From: Paramacrobiotus metropolitanus
Lineage: Eukaryota; Tardigrada; Eutardigrada; Parachela; Macrobiotidae
Assembly (NCBI RefSeq): GCF_019649055.1
Contig: NW_026570319.1
Span: forward strand, 1-64,000
Direction: 5' to 3'
DNA: 64,000 nucleotides
Shown: piece by piece, positions 1 through 8,459 of the stretch
How positions within the stretch are numbered: the first letter of the stretch is position 1
Layout of the letters: each line of letters opens with the position of its first letter
Notes under the pieces: generated by a model
Told to the model about the DNA's origin: nothing
What the model saw: only the letters and a program-made list of their open reading frames with translations
The model's database searches: none
Made by a program: the position numbers and the translations under genes

Positions 1-1
1 C

Positions 2-796
2 CATATCCTCCACACGGATCGCGGAAAGACATTTCACCGCAGAAGTACTGAAAAGGTCACCAACGTGTTTAAAATCAAACACACGTTTGGAACAGCGTAC
101 CATCCTGAGGGCCAAGGACAGGTTGAAAGACAGATGCAGACCATCAGCGATGGACTGTCGCAATACCTGAAAGCGGGAAACGAAAGGAAGTTTAACAAAT
201 ATCTTCCATACGTCATATCGGCAATGAACCGTGCAGTACACGCAACGAGGGTACTCAGCATACTATATGCTCCACGGAAGAGAGATGACCATGCCAGAAG
301 ACGTCGTAACAAAGACGAACGTTCCTGACGATTATGGTGCACCAGATGAATGGGTGGAAACCATGAAAAGAAATTTGACCTTTTCAGAAGAAGTGGCGAA
401 GTGCAATATCAAAGATGCATATGAAAAGCATGCAGAAATCTACAACAAGAAGAAGTCAGAACCTGAATTTAAAGTCGGAGATAGAGTCTTAATCAGACTG
501 CCTAAAGATACAAAGCAAGGAAAGAAGGAAAATCAAACTGACTTCAAAAAAACAAATACGACAAAGTGTGGAAGATTCTCAGCTTTCCGAGACCGAACGA
601 AGTCGAGGTCATCGAGCAAGATGCGGTAAAAGAGCCGGACTTACGGGTCGTTTCGGTAGATCGTCTAAAATCGTGGCACCCGCCGTTACCGGTTCAGAAA
701 ATCAAGCTGGAAGGGCAGCTTCGGAATCACCTGAGAAAGGTCATGAAATTGCAGAGCATGGCTCTACTTTCGAACCACGCTCGCGTAACGACATAG
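2..796 (+). pseudogene. Ty3/gypsy-type integrase, C-terminal part, frameshifted
   Basis: This is the end of a retroelement pol gene; integrase joins element cDNA to host DNA. The window starts inside the catalytic core. Frame 2 reads the second catalytic Asp (TDRGKTF, from nt 17) and, exactly 35 residues later, the Glu in GQGQVERQ, so two of the DDE triad are present and the first Asp lies off the left edge. The reading moves to frame 0 near nt 250 (GYSAYYMLHGRE, then KVGDRVLIRL, typical of the integrase tail) and back to frame 2 near nt 550, at a run of seven A, giving WKILSFPRPNEVEV and VVSVDRLKSWHPP, an SH3/chromodomain-like end. The two frame changes mean either a dead copy or assembly indels at homopolymers. 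Family assignment is firm; activity is not. Confidence 0.85.
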
Positions 797-1149
797 CAGA
801 GCGTAGTTGTCAGCATACTTCCGAACCACGCTCTGTACCAGCTATGGCAGAAGAGCCGAAAGAGGCAGAAGAGCCGAAAGAGGCAGAAGAGCCAAAAGAG
901 GCGGAAGAGCCAGGAACGAAAAAGAGAGGAAGAAAGAAGAAAGAGAATAAAGATTTCGAAACACCAGTGACAATGAAGCTGAATCAAGAGGCAGGAGACC
1001 TCGAAGCAGAGCATGGATCTCAAGTGGCGCCTAAGTCAAAGCTTACTCTCGAACCACGTTCTCAAGTAGCAGAGCATGATTCCAAAGATGCCTTCGAACC
1101 ACGCTCTGCCACCAACGGCAAGAATGACCTTCAAGAGCGGAACAGATAA
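568..1149 (+). CDS. unknown acidic/Ser-rich accessory ORF of the retroelement
   Basis: About 190 codons in frame 1 that take over where the integrase tail ends. I do not recognise it. The protein is low complexity: three EEPKEA repeats (18-bp units, 847-912), a basic patch KKRGRKKK, and alternating EHGS and EPRS motifs produced by DNA hairpin cassettes described separately. It probably continues in frame 0 from about nt 1130 (AEQIKAVKEQADQLGQR) to the TAA at 1395, so the stop at 1149 may be another frame break. It belongs to the same + strand unit as the integrase, because spacing is negligible and base composition is the same. Whether it is a separate protein or part of a polyprotein cannot be told. 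Confidence 0.45.
   Translation: MEDSQLSETERSRGHRARCGKRAGLTGRFGRSSKIVAPAVTGSENQAGRAASESPEKGHEIAEHGSTFEPRSRNDIAERSCQHTSEPRSVPAMAEEPKEAEEPKEAEEPKEAEEPGTKKRGRKKKENKDFETPVTMKLNQEAGDLEAEHGSQVAPKSKLTLEPRSQVAEHDSKDAFEPRSATNGKNDLQERNR
751..1109 (+). repeat. hairpin cassettes GCAGAGCATGG ... CCACGCTCTGC
   Basis: Stem-loops whose arms are versions of GCAGAGCRTGG and CCACGCTCTGC, with TTCGAA or TCCGAA just before the right arm. Pairs are seen at 751-785, 796-836, 1008-1061 (long loop) and 1069-1109. A fifth, degenerate copy lies at 6630-6670 in non-coding DNA. In the coding region they give the EHGS/EPRS peptide pattern. Conservation of pairing outside the ORF points to an RNA structure. Confidence 0.65.
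847..912 (+). repeat. 18-bp tandem repeat (EEPKEA)
   Basis: Three and a half units of GCAGAAGAGCCGAAAGAG with small variations, inside the ORF at 568. Confidence 0.85.
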
Positions 1150-1472
1150 AAGCCGTCAAAGAACAAGCCGACCAACTTGGCCAACGGATCGCGAACGAAA
1201 TTGAGAAGCGAAAGGTCAAGAAAATGAAGAAAACTCCGAAGCCGACTCCAGAACAGATTCTGAGAGGAGAAGTCCAAGACGAAGATGAAGCCGACAAAGC
1301 ATTACTTGATCGGATAACTAAAGGACGAAAACAAATAAACCCGAAAATCAGGCTTATAGAGTTTATGATATTAAGACTGGAAGTTGGGACGGCGTAAAGG
1401 TCATCAGAAATAAACCTGCTAATCGGAGTCATTTTCGTTGTCGTAGTAGGTTTGTTTAACGATAAGCTGAGG
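1131..1472 (+). pseudogene. broken coding stretch with one possible membrane segment
   Basis: Frame 0 is open from about 1131 to a TAA at 1395. It encodes a Lys/Glu-rich helix (ANEIEKRKVKKMKK) and DEADKALLDRITKGRK. Past the stop the same frame continues open and encodes a strongly hydrophobic 17-residue run, NLLIGVIFVVVVGLFND, at about 1416-1466, which could be a transmembrane helix. The next long ORF (1474) is in another frame, so the helix may also be an accident of a non-coding linker. No family recognised. Confidence 0.3.
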
Positions 1473-1473
1473 A

Positions 1474-2157
1474 ATGGAAGAGTCAAGGCAGAAGTTATTG
1501 AATCCGGGAACGCCGTCATCGACGAGCGGAACGATTCAGGACCCGGACTTATATGACGATTCAATGAATACGGAGGAACATACGAAGGGGATACGACCCG
1601 TCTACTACGTATCAACAACCCGACGTGGGAATGAGCTCGAACACATGGGGACTTACGGCACGCAGGTCGGGCCCCAAGGACAAATGATGCCGAATCAGAT
1701 GATGCCAAACCAGATGATGCCAAATCAAATGATGCCAAATCAGATGATGCCGAACCAAGGAATGATGGGACAGAATTTCCCATTCCAGCAATTCCCACAG
1801 ATGTACGGCCAAAATATGCCCATGATGAACCAGGGTCAACTGATGCAAGGTCAGTTCGGATATGGAGGAATGGCCCCATTTCCGAACCAGATGCAGGGAT
1901 TCCCAAATCAGATGCAGGGATTCAACCTCAGCAAAGTCAAGGGCAATTTCGAACACCGAAACCGTCAAGAGGTCAACGTTACCCGGGAGACAGACAAAAC
2001 ACACCGCGAAGGGGCGGTCAGTCGTCTGACCCGAGAGCGTCGACGAGTGGCCAGGAACGAGAATGGAGATCCCATCACTCACACCAGTCCGAATCCATTC
2101 GCCAAGATCGACTGGAAGTATTCCGTGGGCAGTATTGAATGCACCCAGATTCAATGA
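1474..2157 (+). CDS. Met/Asn/Gln-rich low-complexity accessory protein
   Basis: A 227-codon ORF in frame 1 starting at ATG 1474. The N-terminal 70 residues are acidic and hydrophilic. Residues about 70-95 are five tandem MMPNQ units (15-bp DNA repeats, 1684-1758), followed by a Met/Gln/Phe/Gly-rich stretch with two FPNQMQG copies, so the middle is prion-like and likely disordered. The C-terminal part is basic. No catalytic motif is visible and I do not recognise a family. It lies between the possible membrane segment and the triplicated-domain ORF, on the same strand. Low-complexity regions of this type can drive condensation of RNA-binding proteins, but a role here is inference only. Confidence 0.5.
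   Translation: MEESRQKLLNPGTPSSTSGTIQDPDLYDDSMNTEEHTKGIRPVYYVSTTRRGNELEHMGTYGTQVGPQGQMMPNQMMPNQMMPNQMMPNQMMPNQGMMGQNFPFQQFPQMYGQNMPMMNQGQLMQGQFGYGGMAPFPNQMQGFPNQMQGFNLSKVKGNFEHRNRQEVNVTRETDKTHREGAVSRLTRERRRVARNENGDPITHTSPNPFAKIDWKYSVGSIECTQIQ
1684..1758 (+). repeat. 15-bp tandem repeat (MMPNQ x5)
   Basis: Five consecutive 15-nt units of the form ATGATGCCAAAYCAR, in frame with the ORF at 1474, with only third-position or single-base differences between units. Confidence 0.9.
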
Positions 2158-2195
2158 CCCGATCACAGAAACAGATCCACAGTACAACATTATAA

Positions 2196-4943
2196 TGGAT
2201 CCAAAGGTCACTCACAGAGGAAGAAAAGAAGGCTGTAGCGGAGTTTAATGAAAATGCCGCGAGTTCGTCCAGCTGCATAACGATATCAACGATAAATCAA
2301 GACCAGTACAGGACGGCCCGAAGAACTCACAAGATAACCAGGGGAACCCACCTCCACATGAAACTGGATAAACACGAGGCGGAAGAGTTGCGAAAAGAAA
2401 GAGGTGTTGAAATCAGAACACTGAAGAACAGTAATCCAGTGTTGCGCAACAGGGAATGGCCGAGCGCAGTAAAGACGATACTGATCTTCATGAACCTCAT
2501 TCCCCGGAACCAAAAGAAGAAGAACAGGAGAGAGGAGTCAAAACTCCAGCTGAGGAAAGCCCTACTAAGGAAGAGCATACGGCCAAGAACGAGGAATGAC
2601 CCGTTTCAGCCTCCGAGTGATCCGTTAGTAACTCGAGAACGAGAACTGTTGAGAGAAAGGGATAAACTCGACAGAGAAATCATGGAATTGAGGTCTCGTA
2701 CGGCATCGGTAGTTCAATCAGGATCATCGCGTACCAGCCCGGCGAGAGAAACTAAACCGAAACTGAAATATGAGAAAGATTTTCTCCCGGTGGAGGAAGG
2801 TCACACCGGTCAAGAAGAAAAACCGAAAGGTCATCCTGGCGTGAGCACGCGAAGGGGCGCAGCTCGAGAAACGAAATGTAGATCGCACACCAGAGTTTTC
2901 CGGCTTAAAGATAAAACGGAAGGAGTAGTCAGCGCATTCCTAGTCCATAGAGACACTGATCAACCAATTCCATCAATGGGGGAAGGAGCTGACCGAGCCG
3001 CATATCAGCTGATGTGCAAAGAAGCCAGCGATGCCGCGGAAGCAGCGATTGGTGAACTCATTAAGTCAGAACGGAATAACCCGACCATGATAGGAAGAAT
3101 CCTGAGAGACCTGTTGAGAGAAACAGCATTCAAAGAGAAGGCGAATATCATGGTCACAATTGATGCGAAGGGTAGAATGGAGAAACAACTCTATAACCCG
3201 CAAGGCGAAAAGATTGATATGCTCTCGCATGGAGCATATCCGGCGTCAGGTGCGAAGGGGCACGAGGCGGAAGAAGAAGGAGAATGGGAAGATGTAGAAG
3301 ATGAAGAAAAACCGCCATACAGAGAGACGGTGTGCAGATGTCTAAAGGTCAACTATCACATGGCAGACGGAGACGAAGGTTATGTCCACGGCTTTATTAT
3401 CGATCCGACAACATACATGCCGATCCCCACAGCAGGAACGAATGCGACTCCTGAAGAAGTGGAATGGCAAACACAGAAGTCGTATAGTGACCTTAATAAG
3501 ATACTCAATCTCCTGCCAGAGGACCAGCGGAATGACACTGCTGCGAATATACAAGCAGTGATGAGTATCCTCAGGCACAGGGCCGAAGAAGACCGAGCCT
3601 ATTTGGTAGTCTTTTGGAAAGATGACGAAGGAAAGTGGAAATCACTCTTCGACTCCAAGGGCAAAGGGCTCTATTTTCCGGAAAACTTCCAATTTAATCC
3701 GACGGCGGAAGAACACAATAAATATTACTCTGGCGACCCGCCGGCCCAAGCCGAAGCCATGGAGACTCAAGAAGAAGTCGATAGAGGATCACCGTGTCGA
3801 CGCATCGATTATAAGTTTATGAACCAAGAAGGAAGAGAAGGAATCCTCAGAATCGAAGTGGTCGATCCTCAGACGGGACAGATAGTGTCAAACGCAGGCT
3901 TCACTCCAGAAGAGGAAGAAGAGGAAACATCAAAACTTATGCAAGAGGTGGAGCAAGTACTGCAGGTCCTGCCACAAGAGGAAGAGCGCGAAGAATTCGA
4001 AGCCATAACCGAAGTATTGGTTAACGTCATGATGCCAAGAGCACGCCAGGACGGAGCATACATGCGCTTGACCCATATTGACCCTTTCCATGGAGAAGTG
4101 TACAAGCAGCTTTACACTTCGAGAGGCGAGACGCTGACTAAATTGTCGGGTGCGAAAAAGGTCAAGAAACCGGCTGAGAAGGGTCAGCCTGAACCAGTTA
4201 AAGCAGAAGAGAAGGGTCACAAAGAAAAAGAAGAAACGAAAAGTCAAGAGACTAAGGAAAGACCGCAAGAACAGGAGGTCAAGAAAGAAGAGCATCTGAC
4301 TCCTGGGAAGAAAGGTGAAGAACGAAAGAAAGAAGATCAGAAGAAGAAAAGGAAACCAGTAAGGGTCACGGCACGAGAAGGTAGCGCCGGTGAAACTTTC
4401 GTTAAACAACCGAAATTACTGGGAGTAATGGAAAAGAAAAGAGAGAAACCCGAATCGGACTCTGAGCCAGAACAATTGGCTATCAACGCAAAAGCAGGGT
4501 CGTCACAAGCCGAGACCGACGAAGAGAAGGACAAAGGTCAATCACGCAAGGTGATGGAGGAAGCGATGACGATGCAGCCGATCTATGCGTCGACGATGAA
4601 AGAACGCAAGGACAAGGCTGATAAAGAGAAGAAGAAAAGGGATACTTCTGTCGAATCGGCGAAATCGGAAGTCAGCGTCACATCGTCGAAGTCGTCAATA
4701 AAAGAGAAAGATACAAGAAAGAAAGGTCAGAGAGACACAAGAAAATCTGACCCCAGCTTGGCAGATTATATGGATGCACAGAAGAAACCAAAGGTCACTG
4801 TCAAGAACAGTCTTATCGGAAGAGTTGACGCGGCTGACATCGTAAATTGGAGACCTGTCGAAGGGACAGTGAATTGGATTATACGGATGACGAATACGAT
4901 GACCGATTCTTCGTCTGTGAGTCAAACGAACAAACAACTATAG
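2196..4943 (+). CDS. large accessory protein with a triplicated unknown domain
   Basis: Frame 0 is open from about 2196 and has an ATG at 2358 (861 codons from there). I do not recognise it. From the ATG, residues about 172-295, 323-440 and 477-600 look like three diverged copies of one 110-120 residue domain. Each begins with a Cys-Arg pair, then a Gly-containing strand, a VD/IDP turn with PIP or equivalent, an acidic helix, a Leu-rich helix pair, and ends with an LY or LF strand followed by G-x-x-L. The C-terminal 260 residues are Lys/Glu-rich, low-complexity and probably disordered. Eight AAAGGTCA octamers fall inside the ORF in different frames. The next frame takes over at about 4850, so the printed C-terminus may be a frameshift artefact. 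Confidence 0.55.
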   Translation, partial: WIQRSLTEEEKKAVAEFNENAASSSSCITISTINQDQYRTARRTHKITRGTHLHMKLDKHEAEELRKERGVEIRTLKNSNPVLRNREWPSAVKTILIFMNLIPRNQKKKNRREESKLQLRKALLRKSIRPRTRNDPFQPPSDPLVTRERELLRERDKLDREIMELRSRTASVVQSGSSRTSPARETKPKLKYEKDFLPVEEGHTGQEEKPKGHPGVSTRRGAARETKCRSHTRVFRLKDKTEGVVSAFLVHRDTDQPIPSMGEGADRAAYQLMCKEASDAAEAAIGELIKSERNNPTMIGRILRDLLRETAFKEKANIMVTIDAKGRMEKQLYNPQGEKIDMLSHGAYPASGAKGHEAEEEGEWEDVEDEEKPPYRETVCRCLKVNYHMADGDEGYVHGFIIDPTTYMPIPTAGTNATPEEVEWQTQKSYSDLNKILNLLPEDQRNDTAANIQAVMSILRHRAEEDRAYLVVFWKDDEGKWKSLFDSKGKGLYFPENFQFNPTAEEHNKYYSGDPPAQAEAMETQEEVDRGSPCRRIDYKFMNQEGREGILRIEVVDPQTGQIVSNAGFTPEEEEEETSKLMQEVEQVLQVLPQEEEREEFEAITEVLVNVMMPRARQDGAYMRLTHIDPFHGEVYKQLYTSRGETLTKLSGAKKVKKPAEKGQPEPVKAEEKGHKEKEETKSQETKERPQEQEVKKEEHLTPGKKGEERKKEDQKKKRKPVRVTAREGSAGETFVKQPKLLGVMEKKREKPESDSEPEQLAINAKAGSSQAETDEEKDKGQSRKVMEEAMTMQPIYASTMKERKDKADKEKKKRDTSVESAKSEVSVTSSKSSIKEKDTRKKGQRDTRKSDPSLADYMDAQKKPKVTVKNSLIGRVDAADIVNWRPVEGTVNWIIRMTNTMTDSSSVSQTNKQL

Positions 4944-5353
4944 AAGAAATTGACGAAATCCTCATTGGAGCGACAGCCAATTGGGGAAAAGCGACGAGGT
5001 CAGTCACGTCAAAATTCAGAAAGGATGTCAAGGCGTATTGCGAGGAGACAAATAAAAGACTGCCGCAGAGCAAGTACAACGCCGTTCTGGAATACGCAAG
5101 GAGCACAGGAAAAGTCCTTCAGAAACATCCGAAATATGGCTCCAAAGCGAAGCTTACATCACTGGGAACAATAATGAACGGAAGTTGGCTACAGCAAACG
5201 CAGATATCCGAGAACGGATTGAACGTGCCATCATCGGGATGTGTAGCCCGATGGGTACGACGAAACACCGTATGGCACAGTTCATCAACGGAGTTTGGAG
5301 CAAAGAGAAGGGAAATGCTTCAATCATCGAAAGGTCACTCGGAAAAGCGTTAA
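4847..5353 (+). CDS. winged-helix-like segment 1 (frame 2)
   Basis: The acidic stretch DSELDYTDDEYDDRFF in this frame is more protein-like than the overlapping end of the previous ORF, so the true reading probably shifts from frame 0 to frame 2 near 4850. Residues encoded at about 4935-5165 (IEEIDEILIGATANWG ... YARSTGKVLQKHP ... KAKLTSLG) fit a three-helix plus wing pattern like a winged-helix DNA-binding domain. After about 5180 the plausible reading moves to frame 1. This is a fold guess from hydrophobic spacing and the G-K-V-L turn before the wing; no specific family is claimed. Confidence 0.35.
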   Translation: METCRRDSELDYTDDEYDDRFFVCESNEQTTIEEIDEILIGATANWGKATRSVTSKFRKDVKAYCEETNKRLPQSKYNAVLEYARSTGKVLQKHPKYGSKAKLTSLGTIMNGSWLQQTQISENGLNVPSSGCVARWVRRNTVWHSSSTEFGAKRREMLQSSKGHSEKR

Positions 5354-6339
5354 CACAGATGGTAGCGGAAAACAAGCTGCACACCACAAACCCTCACAAA
5401 GGCGTGACCATCAGATACAGTTCATTGAACGCTGTACCAGAAGAGTTGAGACAATACAAGAAGGAAGAGATGAGCGAAGATACGACCATTATATTGGATC
5501 CCAGACTCGATGCGGAATGTCCCATCTTGAGTCAAATTAAATTAGACAGTGAAAAGGCAGCAAATTCATCGAAGAAAGAGAAAGAAGAGCAAATAGAGGA
5601 ATCAATGGTCGTTGAAGAAAATGTCGTTGAAGAAAAAGAGGCAGAAACGGTAGAGAAGGGTGAACTGAAACTGCATGCGCCGAAATCGGCTGAAGAGGCT
5701 ATTGCGTTGGTGGGACCACCGAAACCGATGTCGGTACAGGAAGCACTTGCCGCCGTACGAAGTCAAAGGGCAAGTGGATCCAGTTCAGCAGTGGATACCC
5801 AAAAGATCCACCGATCGACAACAGCACTGACATCGTTAAAGGCAGCACACGAACAAGCGACGCAAGGAAAAAACGACGTTAAAGGTCATGCTGCGGAAGA
5901 AACAGCTAAAGGTCATCAGACTTCAGCGCAAAGTGGAGTCGAGGAGAAAGGTCATCCGAGCTCAAGTCATGGAAAGATGGGGCAGCCTACTGGATCGCAA
6001 CCGCCGGTAGAAGCTACACAGCAAGTGCAGTCCCCATCGCAGAAAGAGGAGACGGACGACGAGCTAAACGAGAGTAACGTCCCGTGGATGACAATTTACG
6101 CTGCGATCGGTGCAGCCCCGTCGAGAGAAATGGATAAGACGGATATTTCAAAAAGCAGTCGGCGACGCCGGAGTCAGCAGGACACAAGTCAACAAGCTCA
6201 TAAAAAAGAGCGTATAAAGAAGGAAAGATCGGTGTACGATACACGAACACGAATCAACCGAACTACTACATTCCTCCGGCGGAAGAACAACGAAAGCAGA
6301 GACCGAAACCAGGTCCCCAGGCTTGGAAGGACGCTTTGA
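5185..6339 (+). CDS. winged-helix-like segment 2 plus charged linker (frame 1)
   Basis: 384 codons. The N-terminal 80 residues (RERIERAIIGMCSPMG ... AQFINGVW ... LGKALTQMVAENKLHTT ... GVTIRYSSL) resemble a winged helix of the linker-histone H15 type: helix, loop, helix, third helix ending in a G/N-K-L turn, then a hairpin. A long Lys/Glu/Ser-rich linker follows, containing three closely spaced AAAGGTCA octamers (5881, 5908, 5947), each read as KGH here. The last 100 residues start a third similar domain (VPWMTIYAAIGAAPSREM), but the frame slips at the A-run 6150-6154. Assignment as DNA- or RNA-binding is inference. Confidence 0.45.
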   Translation: MATANADIRERIERAIIGMCSPMGTTKHRMAQFINGVWSKEKGNASIIERSLGKALTQMVAENKLHTTNPHKGVTIRYSSLNAVPEELRQYKKEEMSEDTTIILDPRLDAECPILSQIKLDSEKAANSSKKEKEEQIEESMVVEENVVEEKEAETVEKGELKLHAPKSAEEAIALVGPPKPMSVQEALAAVRSQRASGSSSAVDTQKIHRSTTALTSLKAAHEQATQGKNDVKGHAAEETAKGHQTSAQSGVEEKGHPSSSHGKMGQPTGSQPPVEATQQVQSPSQKEETDDELNESNVPWMTIYAAIGAAPSREMDKTDISKSSRRRRSQQDTSQQAHKKERIKKERSVYDTRTRINRTTTFLRRKNNESRDRNQVPRLGRTL

Positions 6340-6554
6340 CTCAAGATGCCATGCAGAACATAGGCGGGACTAACGGGTTCACCGCAGAAGACCTCTCCAA
6401 TTACATGGCAGTTCAGTATGATTCCGGCCAAGAAAATATGAACGGGGATCGATTCAAGATCCAGAACGCGTTGGACAGTTTGGTCAAAGACGGAACCATC
6501 AGAACATGGAAGAAGGATGGAGTCGACCAATACGACTGGATCGCGAAAGCGTAA
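6075..6554 (+). pseudogene. winged-helix-like segments 3 and 4, split over three frames
   Basis: Following frame 1 to about 6148, frame 2 to about 6203 and frame 0 to the stop at 6552-6554 gives one coherent product. Domain 3 has DKTDI, then KAVGDAGVSRTQVNKLIKK, then GKIGVRY and a QPNYYIPP end. The N-x-x-x-I helix plus a Pro-x-aromatic wing recalls Z-alpha-type winged helices. Domain 4 reads AWKDALTQDAMQNIGG, then DRFKIQNALDSLVKDG, then TIRTWKK and QYDWIAK, another helix-turn-wing pattern. Both frame changes fall at A-runs (6150-6154 and 6202-6207). The domain reading is mine from pattern alone and needs a profile search. Confidence 0.4.
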
Positions 6555-6913
6555 AACGGAAGAACATGTGTGGGAGGAAGGTCCACCACACAAAAAGAAG
6601 AATCAGAATCAGAAAAGAGAAAGAAATGAGCAGACCGTAGTTCTCAAATTACTTTCGAACCACACTCTGCAAAAAGAGTTGAATTAGCGAAGGGGCTATT
6701 TTACTTAGCGAATGGGCTAAGATGAGAAAGGTCACCATACAGTTGAGAATGGTTCAGTTAAAGAAGGATGACAAAGGTCACCATGAAACAGCGAGAAAGT
6801 CTCAGCTCAGCACTGCATAGCCTAGTTACCATAGGCGTAAAAATAGGCGTTGAGAAGGGTAACGTAAAGGTCATAGCATTATAATGTTTGAGATTGCAGG
6901 CTGAGACATCAAA
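6555..6913 (+). other. non-coding gap with motifs inside the retroelement
   Basis: About 360 bases with no credible ORF. They contain a degenerate stem-loop (6630-6670) matching the hairpin cassettes at 751-1109, a near-direct repeat AGCGAAGGGGCTA / AGCGAATGGGCTA (about 6687-6720), and three AAAGGTCA octamers (6727, 6773, 6866). Octamers in a non-coding gap show the motif is not just a peptide repeat. Confidence 0.6.
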
Positions 6914-7210
6914 ATGACTGAACGGAGCCAATCCAACCAGAACGCGGCGAAAAAGGGACAGCGACCAGCTGTAAAAAAGGTCACGGGAGACCCTTTGACG
7001 AATTACAACGAGGACTGCCCGGACTGTAAACGAAACAACATCCTATCGAACGAACGTTTCCCATGCTGGACTTGCGTGGTGGCAGTACCGAACCAAGCAG
7101 TGGTGGTACCAGAAGAGGCGAGAAGGGTAACTCGATGTGTTCCGGCATTTGGTTACGGGAGACACATGGATGAAACTGTCACCAGAAGACCGGATGATTT
7201 TGGAAGATAA
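6914..7210 (+). CDS. small zinc-ribbon-like N-terminus of the next accessory ORF
   Basis: ATG at 6914, frame 2. A basic start (AAKKGQRPAVKKVTG) is followed by CPDCKRNN ... FPCWTC, two CxxC pairs 15 residues apart, which could bind one zinc. Reading then probably slips to frame 0 near 7137, joining the Arg/Glu-rich protein downstream. No family recognised beyond a zinc-ribbon-like motif. Confidence 0.4.
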   Translation: MTERSQSNQNAAKKGQRPAVKKVTGDPLTNYNEDCPDCKRNNILSNERFPCWTCVVAVPNQAVVVPEEARRVTRCVPAFGYGRHMDETVTRRPDDFGR

Positions 7211-8459
7211 GTACAGAATGTGGGTCGGACGTAGACCGGGTTGGGATATCACCCTTGAACCTCCGAAAACACCAGAAGCGGATGCGTTCAGAAAGAAGTT
7301 TGAAGAAGACACGATGAGAATGGTACAGGAAAAGCGCGAGGCAGAGCGAAAGCGGCTAGAAGAAAAGGAAAAAGCTGCGGCAGAGAAGGGTTTAGCCGAA
7401 GCAGCTAAAGGTCACGCACCTACCCCATTTGCAATATTGAAGAAACAAGATGAAGGAGAAGCAGCTGTAATCAGACAGTCGCTGATACAGCAGATTGACA
7501 TCATCTTGCAAGATCCACTCGCGGTATCGAAAGAGGAATACAAGATATTCCTGGACGAAAAGGTCAACCTAACGAAAGGAAACAGACCATCCCAGGTTAT
7601 CAAAATCGCGATCGAAGAACGAATCGACAGGATGAGAAATTTCCGAAAACGGGAGAAAGATGTGGTTGAGGCCCTTCGGAACTTCAAGAAAGAGGAGTTC
7701 AAACGCCCAAAATCACCTCAAAGAGATGATCGCAACCGCGGCTATGAAAGGTCGTCAGACCGCTCCCGAGAAAGGTCATGGGACAGACATCATAACGACC
7801 GATACAGTGGATACGCGAGAGATACGCGTACGTCGGAGCAAAAGAGAAGGGATGAAGAACGTATCCGACGTGAAAAAGAACAAAGAGAAAAGCGCCGCCA
7901 AGAAGAAGCGGAAGAAAAGCGCTTGGCGGAGGAATACAGGAAAATCAACGAAACCTGTAATAGGCAGCAGGAGAAGGAACGGGCTGCTAAGGAAACGCAA
8001 AATCGCGATTTACAGAATCGAGAAGGAAGAAGTGAAGGCTCGAGTAAATCAACATCCTCAAAGGGGCCATATGATCAAGAGTGGGTCCAGGATAACCTGA
8101 ACATGGCTGATTATGAGTTTGGAGACAAATCCTACAACAGCAAAAGGTCATCCAGCTCAGAAAGCCACCGCACGCCTAAGAGCCCGCGCAGAATGCAGTC
8201 AGTAGTCCATTCTGTTTGTTCAACGTTCAAGTCAGCCGAGAAACAACCGGAAAAGCAATTGGACGAGGTCATGGAATGCAGCCCGTCATCCTCGAATGTC
8301 ATTGAAGTTCACGGAGACGAGGATATGCGACCGTCAAGACGAAACATCATCTTCGATCTTGAGCATCAGCTTACAAGCGCGGAGATGGCGAGTAATGCAC
8401 CGCCAGAATCAGATTCAGAGAAGGGCGACCAGAAAGGTCAATCAAAGGTCACCGCCTGA
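7137..8459 (+). CDS. Arg/Glu-rich coiled-coil and RD/RS-repeat protein
   Basis: 440 codons in frame 0. The first 70 residues are mixed (LSPEDRMILEDKYRMWVG) and could be folded. Residues about 60-85 form a Lys/Glu helix; about 95-180 are amphipathic helices. The middle (about 200-300) is dense in Arg, Asp and Glu with RS/RD pairs such as SSDRSRERSWDR, typical of RNA-binding, phosphorylated low-complexity segments. The C-terminal part is Ser-rich. It ends KGQSKVTA, where two AAAGGTCA octamers lie only 3 nt apart (8433 and 8444). The next ORF begins 37 nt after the stop at its first good ATG. A nucleic-acid-binding role is inference from composition. Confidence 0.5.
   Translation: MFRHLVTGDTWMKLSPEDRMILEDKYRMWVGRRPGWDITLEPPKTPEADAFRKKFEEDTMRMVQEKREAERKRLEEKEKAAAEKGLAEAAKGHAPTPFAILKKQDEGEAAVIRQSLIQQIDIILQDPLAVSKEEYKIFLDEKVNLTKGNRPSQVIKIAIEERIDRMRNFRKREKDVVEALRNFKKEEFKRPKSPQRDDRNRGYERSSDRSRERSWDRHHNDRYSGYARDTRTSEQKRRDEERIRREKEQREKRRQEEAEEKRLAEEYRKINETCNRQQEKERAAKETQNRDLQNREGRSEGSSKSTSSKGPYDQEWVQDNLNMADYEFGDKSYNSKRSSSSESHRTPKSPRRMQSVVHSVCSTFKSAEKQPEKQLDEVMECSPSSSNVIEVHGDEDMRPSRRNIIFDLEHQLTSAEMASNAPPESDSEKGDQKGQSKVTA

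Noticed and set aside
1043-1906. 287-codon ORF on the minus strand
   Set aside because: It is the antisense of the Met/Asn/Gln-rich region and hairpin cassettes; Ser/Leu-rich composition mirrors the + strand repeats.
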